A DNA stretch of 64,000 nucleotides, from contig NZ_VOQR01000001.1 of assembly GCF_007995065.1 (NCBI RefSeq), forward strand, positions 2,421,001 to 2,485,000, written 5' to 3'. The translations under genes were made by a program, and so were the position numbers. The DNA is from Sphingomonas ginsenosidivorax. GTDB taxonomy: Bacteria; Pseudomonadota; Alphaproteobacteria; Sphingomonadales; Sphingomonadaceae. Below, piece after piece: positions 58,140-64,000 of the stretch (its first letter is position 1; every line of letters starts with the position of its first letter). The notes below the pieces were generated by a model that was not told the DNA's origin, searched no databases, and saw only the letters and a list, made by a program, of their open reading frames with translations.

Positions 58140-58610
58140 TTACCAGCGGTAGTGCGAGAAGGCGCGGTTGGCTTCCGCCATCCGGTGCGTGTCTTCGCGC
58201 TTCTTGACGGCGTTGCCACGGTTGTTGGCAGCGTCCATCAGCTCGCCCGACAGCCGCGCGGCCATCGTGTTCTCGCTGCGGGCGCGTGCCGCGCCGATCA
58301 GCCAGCGAATGGCCAGCGCCTGGGCGCGCTCGGGGCGAACCTCGACGGGGACCTGGTAGGTCGCACCACCGACGCGACGCGAGCGGACTTCGATGCCCGG
58401 CTTCACGTTGGTCAGCGCGTCGTGGAACACGCCGATCGGATCGCGCTTGGCGCGCTGCTCGACGGTCTCGAAAGCACCGTAGACGATCAGTTCGGCGACG
58501 GACTTCTTGCCGTCGAGCATGACCGAATTCATGAATTTGGAGAGAACCTCATCACCGTACTTCGGATCGGGGAGGATGATACGCTTTTCTGGACGACGGC
58601 GACGTGCCAT
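58140..58610 (-). CDS. rpsG: 30S ribosomal protein S7
   Basis: 156 residues: [60 protein letters not shown]. The gap to rpsL (58611-58738) holds an imperfect hairpin (GATCCCGGATAGATCG with CGATCTTCCGGGATGATC) and no gene. Confidence 0.99.
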   Translation of the reverse strand: MARRRRPEKRIILPDPKYGDEVLSKFMNSVMLDGKKSVAELIVYGAFETVEQRAKRDPIGVFHDALTNVKPGIEVRSRRVGGATYQVPVEVRPERAQALAIRWLIGAARARSENTMAARLSGELMDAANNRGNAVKKREDTHRMAEANRAFSHYRW

Positions 58611-58738
58611 TTCAAATTCCTTTTGTTCTTCAGCTGATCCGGAACACGTCCGGGGCTTACTGAGCTTCGAGTCCGGAGCCTGGATCCCGGATAGATCGCC
58701 TGAAACGATCTTCCGGGATGATCATGCCCCCGGCATGA

Positions 58739-59110
58739 TCACTTCGGACGCTTGGCGCCGTACTTGGAACGCGACTGACGCCGGTCCTTCACACCCTGTG
58801 TATCGAGCACGCCGCGCAGGACGTGGTAGCGAACACCGGGAAGATCGCGGACACGACCGCCACGGATCAGGACCACCGAGTGCTCCTGCAGGTTGTGGCC
58901 CTCGCCCGGGATGTAGCTGATGACTTCGCGCTGGTTGGTCAGGCGAACCTTGGCCACCTTGCGCAGAGCCGAGTTCGGCTTCTTCGGGGTCGTCGTGTAG
59001 ACGCGGGTGCAAACGCCGCGCTTCTGCGGGTTGGCTTCCATCGCAGGGACCTTGGACTTGGCCTTCTGCGGGTCGCGGCCCTTGCGGACCAGCTGGTTGA
59101 TCGTCGGCAT
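58739..59110 (-). CDS. rpsL: 30S ribosomal protein S12
   Basis: 123 residues from ATG 59110 ([20 protein letters not shown]). The decoding loop is [19 protein letters not shown], the site where streptomycin resistance changes occur; Lys in PKKPNS and in [20 protein letters not shown] are of the usual sensitive type. Head of the str operon. A frame four codons longer exists. Confidence 0.98.
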   Translation of the reverse strand: MPTINQLVRKGRDPQKAKSKVPAMEANPQKRGVCTRVYTTTPKKPNSALRKVAKVRLTNQREVISYIPGEGHNLQEHSVVLIRGGRVRDLPGVRYHVLRGVLDTQGVKDRRQSRSKYGAKRPK

Positions 59111-59138
59111 TGAAGCCTTCACCTTTCAAATGGTTACT

Positions 59139-59223
59139 TTGCTGGAGCCCTGGGGCGCCGAGGAATACAAAAAGGACCCCTTGGGTGGCTGACGCCACCC
59201 GGGCCCTGGATCGCATCCAGCAA
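59139..59223 (-). promoter_or_regulatory. Attenuator-like structured leader of the rpsL-rpsG-fusA-tuf operon
   Basis: On the minus strand a GGGTGGC-GTCA-GCCACCC hairpin, extended at its base, is followed by TTTTTG (59169-59173), the look of an intrinsic terminator. It sits between promoter and rpsL. TTGCTGGA (59216-59223) and TCCAGCAA (59139-59146) match perfectly across it, giving an alternative or enclosing stem. Confidence 0.6.
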
Positions 59224-59268
59224 TGTTCAAGCATGTCCGGCAGGAACGGTCCCGTCGAACAGGGCGCG

Positions 59269-59297
59269 CCTATACGCACAGACTCGGAAGCGGTCAA
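59269..59297 (-). promoter_or_regulatory. Promoter of the str operon
   Basis: Minus strand TTGACC (59292-59297), 17 bases, TATAGG (59269-59274). A start near 59262 would leave a leader of about 150 bases before rpsL, containing the attenuator-like hairpin. Confidence 0.65.
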
Positions 59298-59362
59298 TGG
59301 CACCGCCGGCCCCTGGAACCATGTTTACGGGGTCTAAAGGCGGACCGGGGCAAGGATCGCCG

Positions 59363-60109
59363 GTGACCGTCGATACGCCCCCGTCCCTGCACCGAATCCT
59401 GCCGCGCACTGACCCGCTGCCGGTTATCCTGGTGACGGGCACTGCCATCTTGGTCGAGGCGATCTTCGCGGGCGGTCCGAAGGCACTGCTGGCCGATCTG
59501 GCACTGATCGCGGTCGTCGTCGCGGCAGGCGAGCGCCGCTACACGGCGATGCTGATCGCCGCCGGACTTGCCTGCGGTCTCGTCGCCTATGGGGCGATGC
59601 TGTTGCCGGTCGCGATCGGCGTCGCGATCCGGCGACGGGTTCGGGCACCTTTGTTACTGCTGACCCCGGTGGCGGCGGCAGCGACCGCGATGGCGCTCGG
59701 CGCCATGCCCCTGCCCGATGGCCGCGGGATGATCGGCCTCGCGGCGATCACGCCGGATGGCGCCGCCGATGGCCTGCTTCTCGCCGTCGGTATCGGTGCA
59801 TCGGCATGGGTAACTGCCTCGTTGACCACGCGTTCGCTGCACGGGCGCGCGCTGATCTCTACTGCGACGATGGTCGCGCTCGGTGCGGCGCTGGTGATTC
59901 AGCAGACTTCGATGGCGATTCCGGTCGCGCTTGCCGTCCTTGCGCCAGACCGACGCGTACTGGCGGCGGTCGTCGCGGCGAGCGCGCTTGCAGCATCTGC
60001 CTTACCGCTTGCTGCGACACTCGCGCTGGTGACGGCACTGATACTCCTGTGGCGGCCGCACGTTCGGTCGGCTGCGAACGACAATCCGCGGCTCGCCGTC
60101 CTGCGCTAG
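59363..60109 (+). CDS. Hypothetical multi-pass membrane protein
   Basis: 248 residues from GTG 59363 (AAGGA upstream); the frame is open back to 59297. About eight hydrophobic helices, for example LPVILVTGTAILVEAIFAGG, LLLLTPVAAAATAMALGA and AVLAPDRRVLAAVVAASALA, ending with SAANDNPRLAVLR. No family recognised; the AANDN tail is common in short alphaproteobacterial proteins. It diverges from rpsL and precedes tRNA-Trp. Confidence 0.6.
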   Translation: MTVDTPPSLHRILPRTDPLPVILVTGTAILVEAIFAGGPKALLADLALIAVVVAAGERRYTAMLIAAGLACGLVAYGAMLLPVAIGVAIRRRVRAPLLLLTPVAAAATAMALGAMPLPDGRGMIGLAAITPDGAADGLLLAVGIGASAWVTASLTTRSLHGRALISTATMVALGAALVIQQTSMAIPVALAVLAPDRRVLAAVVAASALAASALPLAATLALVTALILLWRPHVRSAANDNPRLAVLR

Positions 60110-60203
60110 TCCCGACGTGTGCGCCGCTCAATTCTGCGATGGTCATGGTGGAAAACCGCTGATAGCTTTTTGCGGGTCAACGTCGATACGCCCGCAACAC
60201 CGC

Positions 60204-60231
60204 TTGCCCTGCCGCGAACAGGGCGCTAGGG
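60204..60231 (+). promoter_or_regulatory. Promoter candidate for tRNA-Trp
   Basis: TTGCCC (60204-60209), 16 bases, CTAGGG (60226-60231), ending 13 bases before the tRNA. The -10 is weak. Confidence 0.45.
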
Positions 60232-60244
60232 GCGGCGGGCGCGG

Positions 60245-60320
60245 AGGAGTGTAGCTCAGTTGGTAGAGCATCGGTCTCCAAAACCGAGGGTCATGGGTTC
60301 GAGTCCCCTCACTCCTGCCA
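60245..60320 (+). tRNA. tRNA-Trp (anticodon CCA)
   Basis: 76 bases. Acceptor stem AGGAGTG/CACTCCT, D-arm with AGCTCAGTTGGTAGAGC, anticodon loop CTCCAAA with CCA, T-arm GGGTTCGAGTCCC and an encoded CCA end. In many alphaproteobacteria this gene lies directly before secE; here a large receptor gene separates them. Confidence 0.97.
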
Positions 60321-60445
60321 CCGCGTCTTTCCCCTTCATTCCCGACCCAAAGATTCCCTTGCTTCGTCCTGCGGATAGCGCATCCTCCTGCCCATAAGAG
60401 TTTTGGGGGCGGATACCGGACGGGCTTGAACAGGGGGATGGGTTC

Positions 60446-63319
60446 ATGCGCTTCACGACGATATTTAACGGGACCGGCTTGCTCGCGCTCGCCACCATGC
60501 TGGCTGCGATGCCCGCCGCGGCGCAGCAGGTCGCTGCACCGGCCGTAACGGATTCCACCGGAGACGAGATCGTCGTCACCGGATCGCGCATTCGCCGTGA
60601 CCCGCTCGACCAGCCCTCCCCCGTCATCACCGTCGACGCCGAATCGATCCAGCGCACCGGGCTGTCCTCGGTCGCCGACGTGCTGCAGCGGCTGCCGAGC
60701 GCCGCTGGCGGGCTGAATTCCAAGGTCAACAATTCGGGCAATATCGGCAACCCACCCGATGGCGGCGGCGTCGGCGCGGGATCGGCGGAGATCGACCTGC
60801 GCTACCTGACCGCCAAGCGTACGCTGGTGCTGGTCGACGGGCTGCGCTTCGTCAACGGCGCCTCGGCGAGCGGGATCCCGTCGACGGTCGACCTGAACAC
60901 GATCCAGGTCGGGTCGATCGAGCGAATCGAGATCCTGCAGTCGGGCCAGTCGCCGCTCTATGGGTCGGACGCGCTGGCGGGCGTCGTCAACATCATCACC
61001 AAGTCGCAGCAGAAGGGGCTGAAGGCGTCGGCACAGTTCGGCACCTTCCGCCAGGGCGACGGGCATACGCAGGACTATAACGCCAGCTACGGCATCCAGT
61101 CGCCGCGCACGAGCGTGGTCTTCGGTGGCAGCTATGTGAAGCAGGAGGCGGTCCGCACCCGCGACCGGTCCATCTCGCAATTCCCCAATCCCGGGCAGAC
61201 CAGCTGCACCGACCCGGTCGGCGGCTGTTCGAGCGCAACGGTCAACGGCTATGTCCAGCTGACCGGGCCGGCGCTGACGATCAAGACTCCGCCGATCCTG
61301 GGGCGGCCGCGGTACGATGCCGCGAACCCGACCGGCCCGAACAGCGACTTTCGCCTGCTGACGGCGGCGGACCGGTTCAACTTCTCGCCGTACAATTACT
61401 TCCTGACGCCGTCCGAACGCTATGGCTTCTTCGTCAGCGGCAAGCAGGAACTGACCGACAGCATCAACCTGCGCGTCAAGCTGAACTATACCAAGCGCAA
61501 TTCGCAGAACCAGGCGGCGTTCCTGCCGCTGTTCGTCGGGCCCGACGCCGGCAATGGCAATCTGCTCGACACGATCTCGATCGATGCGACCAACCCGTTC
61601 AATCCGTTTGGCTACACGCTGTCGGCGGGCGGCGCGGGCAATCCGGCGGCCAATTATTCGACGGTCCGGCGTCGCCTGGTCGAGGCAGGACAACGCACCT
61701 ATACGCAGCATGTCGACACGATGTCGGCGACGGCGACGCTCGACGGGTCGTTCGATGCGATGGGGCGCAAATTCTATTGGGACGCCAACGCGGTCATCGG
61801 CTTCAACGATGCCAAGCAGCTGTTCACCGGTAACATCAACGCCGCGCGGCTGGCGCAGGCGCTGGGGCCGGTGTCGCGGTGCACCGATGCGTGCGTGCCG
61901 TTCAACATCTTCGGTGGCGCCGGATCGGTGACGCCGGCGATGCTCGCCTATGTCGCCTTCGACGAACGCGCGCGCAGCTCGCAGCGGCTGGAGGACTATA
62001 CCGCCAACATCTCGGGCGAGCTGTTCGACCTGCCCGCGGGCGCAGTGGGCATCGCCGCGGGATACGAGCACCGCGTGCAGTTCGGACGGTTCACCCCCGA
62101 CCCGCTGATCACCGCCGGGCTGGGCGCGGACATCCCGGCGCAGCCCGCACGCGGCCAGTTCAACTCGGACGAGATCTATGCCGAGCTGCGCGTGCCGCTG
62201 ATCCACGACACGCCGCTAATCAAGTCGTTCGAGGTCGGCGGCGCGGTACGGCATTCCGACTATTCGACCAGCGGCGGCAACACGACCTATACGGGCAACG
62301 CGCTGTGGAAGCCGGTCACCGACCTGCTTCTCCGCGGATCCTGGGCGCAGGGCTTCCGTGCGCCGAGCATCGGCGAGCTGTTCGGCGCGGCCTCGCGCTC
62401 CGACGCGCCTATCGACGATCCTTGCACCAACGTCGCCGGATCGCCCTACCGGACATCGCCGTCGGTGCGCGCGAACTGCACCGCCAACGGCGTGCCCGCC
62501 AATGGCAGCTACCAGGAGCCCAATGGCGGACAGCTTGGCGTTCTGACCGGCGGCAACACCGCGCTCAAGCCCGAGACGTCGCGGACGTTGCTGTTCGGCG
62601 CGGTCTATGCGCCGGGCTGGGCGCGCGACAGCGGCTTTGCCAGCCAGCTGAGCATCGAGGGCAATTATTACGATATCAAGGTCGAGGACGCGATCGCGCC
62701 GGTCGACGCACAGCTGACGCTCAGCCGCTGTGCGCAGAGCGGCGATGCCCTGAGCTGCGCGGCGATCACGCGGACGCCGAGCGGGCTGATCTCGCGGATC
62801 AATGCGCAGTTGCAGAATATCGGCGGGATCCGCACCAAGGGCGTCGACGTGACCGCGGTGTACCGGTCGCCACGGACCTCGGCCGGCATCTTCGGTCTGT
62901 CGCTCAACGGCAATGTGCTGTTGAAATATACCGAGACATTCCCCGCGGAGAACGGCTTCACCACCACCGACTATCGCGGCACGACGCGCGGCTTCCCCGA
63001 TCAGTCCTATCCGAAGTTCAAGGGCAACGCCGTGGCGGACTGGGATCTCGGTCTGGTACGGGCGTCGTTCACCGGGCGCTATATCGACAGCGTGAGGGAA
63101 GGTGACGGCAGCAAGCTCGACAGCACCTTCTATGGCGATGTGCAGCTGGCGTTCTCGCCGGCATGGATGGAGCATAGGTTGGCGGTGACGATCGGGGTGA
63201 ACAATGTGTTCGATCAGGATCCGCCGGCGTGCACGAGCTGCACCGGGCCGAATTACGATCCGACGACGTATGACGTGCCGGGGCAGTTCGGCTATGTGCG
63301 GCTTTCGTGGGGGTTGTGA
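60446..63319 (+). CDS. TonB-dependent receptor, large
   Basis: 957 residues with a signal peptide (cleavage near PAAA-QQV, about residue 27). TonB box EIVVTGSRIRRDPLDQPSPV, plug SSVADVLQRLPSAAGGLN, LVDGLRFVNGASASGIPSTV and LYGSDALAGVVNIITKSQQK. The barrel ends VPGQFGYVRLSWGL. The SRIRRxPLDQPSPV type and the length are those of the large sphingomonad and Caulobacter receptor group that takes up carbohydrates or other large substrates. Substrate unknown. The ATG at 60446 has a purine-rich upstream. It lies between tRNA-Trp and secE. Confidence 0.9.
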   Translation: MRFTTIFNGTGLLALATMLAAMPAAAQQVAAPAVTDSTGDEIVVTGSRIRRDPLDQPSPVITVDAESIQRTGLSSVADVLQRLPSAAGGLNSKVNNSGNIGNPPDGGGVGAGSAEIDLRYLTAKRTLVLVDGLRFVNGASASGIPSTVDLNTIQVGSIERIEILQSGQSPLYGSDALAGVVNIITKSQQKGLKASAQFGTFRQGDGHTQDYNASYGIQSPRTSVVFGGSYVKQEAVRTRDRSISQFPNPGQTSCTDPVGGCSSATVNGYVQLTGPALTIKTPPILGRPRYDAANPTGPNSDFRLLTAADRFNFSPYNYFLTPSERYGFFVSGKQELTDSINLRVKLNYTKRNSQNQAAFLPLFVGPDAGNGNLLDTISIDATNPFNPFGYTLSAGGAGNPAANYSTVRRRLVEAGQRTYTQHVDTMSATATLDGSFDAMGRKFYWDANAVIGFNDAKQLFTGNINAARLAQALGPVSRCTDACVPFNIFGGAGSVTPAMLAYVAFDERARSSQRLEDYTANISGELFDLPAGAVGIAAGYEHRVQFGRFTPDPLITAGLGADIPAQPARGQFNSDEIYAELRVPLIHDTPLIKSFEVGGAVRHSDYSTSGGNTTYTGNALWKPVTDLLLRGSWAQGFRAPSIGELFGAASRSDAPIDDPCTNVAGSPYRTSPSVRANCTANGVPANGSYQEPNGGQLGVLTGGNTALKPETSRTLLFGAVYAPGWARDSGFASQLSIEGNYYDIKVEDAIAPVDAQLTLSRCAQSGDALSCAAITRTPSGLISRINAQLQNIGGIRTKGVDVTAVYRSPRTSAGIFGLSLNGNVLLKYTETFPAENGFTTTDYRGTTRGFPDQSYPKFKGNAVADWDLGLVRASFTGRYIDSVREGDGSKLDSTFYGDVQLAFSPAWMEHRLAVTIGVNNVFDQDPPACTSCTGPNYDPTTYDVPGQFGYVRLSWGL

Positions 63320-63521
63320 CGTCGGCGGCCCGCTCCTGCCCTCTTCCCGACGTGGAGGTGACGGACGGGCGGGGCGGATGTCGCCCTTCGGCGCATTTCA
63401 GTACGCACCACACCATGAATGCAGAAAACGCAATCATGGTTGCGGTATCAGCAATTGTGATTTCGCCTGCTGCGACGCACAAAGATCAGGCCTTTCAGGC
63501 ATCCTCTCCTAAAAACTTTAC

Positions 63522-63549
63522 GGCCGGTCGCATGACCGGCCTTTTTTTT
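63522..63549 (+). terminator. Intrinsic terminator after the TonB receptor
   Basis: GGCCGGTC-GCAT-GACCGGCC, a perfect eight-base stem, followed by eight T. The 424-base gap 63320-63743 holds this terminator and the secE promoter candidate, but no gene. Confidence 0.95.
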
Positions 63550-63627
63550 GGTCCGGGGTTTTGGCCACGGGTTTTCTGGTCCGGGCGAGGCGCGGGTCGC
63601 GTGAAATTGATGCCTAGCCCCCTGCCC

Positions 63628-63656
63628 TTGCTTTCACGCGGCGGCAAAGCTATCTG
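63628..63656 (+). promoter_or_regulatory. Promoter candidate for secE-nusG
   Basis: TTGCTT (63628-63633), 17 bases, TATCTG (63651-63656). It supplies the translocase and antitermination genes independently of the tRNA gene. Confidence 0.5.
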
Positions 63657-63743
63657 CCCGACCTTCCGACGGTATGCCGGCACCGCCTTTCGGGTGATGC
63701 CGCTGCCGCTCCTTTTCCTCAACATGCGGGTGCGAAGAACATC

Positions 63744-63941
63744 GTGGCGAAAACGTCCCCACTCGAATTCATCCAGCAGGTCCGCACCGAGACGTCGAAG
63801 GTCACCTGGCCGACGCGGCGCGAGACGGTGATGACCGGCGTGATGGTGGTGATCATGACGACGATCCTCGCGGTGTTCTTCTTCGGCGTGGATTCGATCC
63901 TGCAGGCGATCGTCACCATGCTCCTGAAACTCGCTCAATAA
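63744..63941 (+). CDS. secE: Preprotein translocase subunit SecE
   Basis: 65 residues from GTG 63744: SPLEFIQQVRTETSKVTWPT with the conserved KVTWPTRRE, then one transmembrane helix GVMVVIMTTILAVFFFGVDS. This is the short, single-helix form typical of alphaproteobacteria. nusG starts ten bases after its stop. Confidence 0.97.
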   Translation: MAKTSPLEFIQQVRTETSKVTWPTRRETVMTGVMVVIMTTILAVFFFGVDSILQAIVTMLLKLAQ

Positions 63942-63950
63942 GGTCCGCAC

Positions 63951-64000
63951 ATGGCGCGCTGGTACATCATTCACGCCTATTCGGGCTTCGAGGGCAAGGT
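63951..64000 (+). CDS. nusG: Transcription antitermination protein NusG, 3' end missing
   Basis: The window ends after 16 codons: ARWYIIHAYSGFEGKV, the invariant NusG N-terminus. AAGG lies upstream. The secE-nusG pairing confirms the call. NusG binds RNA polymerase and couples it to the ribosome or Rho. Confidence 0.95.
   Translation, partial: MARWYIIHAYSGFEGK

Noticed and set aside
60143..62206. Long minus-strand open frame of 687 codons opposite the TonB receptor
   Set aside because: It is a shadow of the receptor gene in GC-rich DNA; its protein is Arg/Val/Asp-rich with no family likeness, and it runs through tRNA-Trp.

Overview
The window is high-GC alphaproteobacterial DNA, most probably from a sphingomonad (Sphingomonas or a close relative). 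The evidence is the Caulobacter-like xylose genes, several TonB-dependent receptors, a MucR/Ros-type regulator, the leftward ribosomal cluster with rpoA and rplQ at its end, and the tRNA-Trp, secE, nusG order. These are family-level inferences from reading the sequence; no database search was run.

Layout. (1) 1-7415 is a pentose/xylan block: a cut-off 2-keto-3-deoxy-xylonate dehydratase (xylX) and NAD-dependent D-xylose dehydrogenase (oxidative route), then a secreted GH43 glycosidase, xylulokinase and xylose isomerase (isomerase route), a GntR/FCD regulator and a secreted xylan-esterase-like hydrolase. A shared operator-like site (core TGGTAGCGCTA) precedes the GH43 and the esterase genes. 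(2) 7430-19131 is a late cobalamin and salvage block: cobU, cobD, cbiB and cobQ; a translationally coupled leftward unit of btuB, an unknown membrane protein, a DUF1636 protein, cobT, cobC and cobS under a cobalamin riboswitch; and cobB. cobB carries a palindromic repeat inside its reading frame. (3) 19217-28227 is mixed, with metal themes: a ZnuD-like TonB receptor with a Zur-like box, FKBP isomerase, rpsU, a MucR-type regulator lacking zinc ligands, msrB, a DUF3649/PepSY/DUF3325 iron-uptake set behind a Fur-like box, a lower-GC patch with an orphan protein and an ExbD-like protein, and a ZIP transporter. (4) 28256-34734 holds a stress-type unit (SRPBCC, zinc alcohol dehydrogenase, SDR, DUF4142) behind an EcfG-like promoter, then aceA and guaA.

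(5) 34827-59297 is the str/S10/spc/alpha ribosomal cluster, read leftward: rpsL, rpsG, fusA, tuf, rpsJ, rplC, rplD, rplW, rplB, rpsS, rplV, rpsC, rplP, rpmC, rpsQ, rplN, rplX, rplE, rpsN, rpsH, rplF, rplR, rpsE, rpmD, rplO, secY, adk, then rpsM, rpsK, rpoA, rplQ. It is interrupted by a DUF559 nuclease gene bracketed by palindromic repeats (between tuf and rpsJ), by a two-component system (between adk and rpsM), and by palindromic repeats of at least four families in its gaps. Intrinsic terminators sit at operon borders (after tuf, rpsQ, adk and rplQ). (6) 59363-64000 holds a membrane protein, tRNA-Trp, a large TonB receptor, secE and the start of nusG.

Most unusual points: the DUF559 gene with its repeat pairs inside the ribosomal cluster, the repeat translated within cobB, the unknown membrane protein coupled to btuB, the RGG-rich extension of ribosomal protein S5, and an attenuator-like leader before rpsL.
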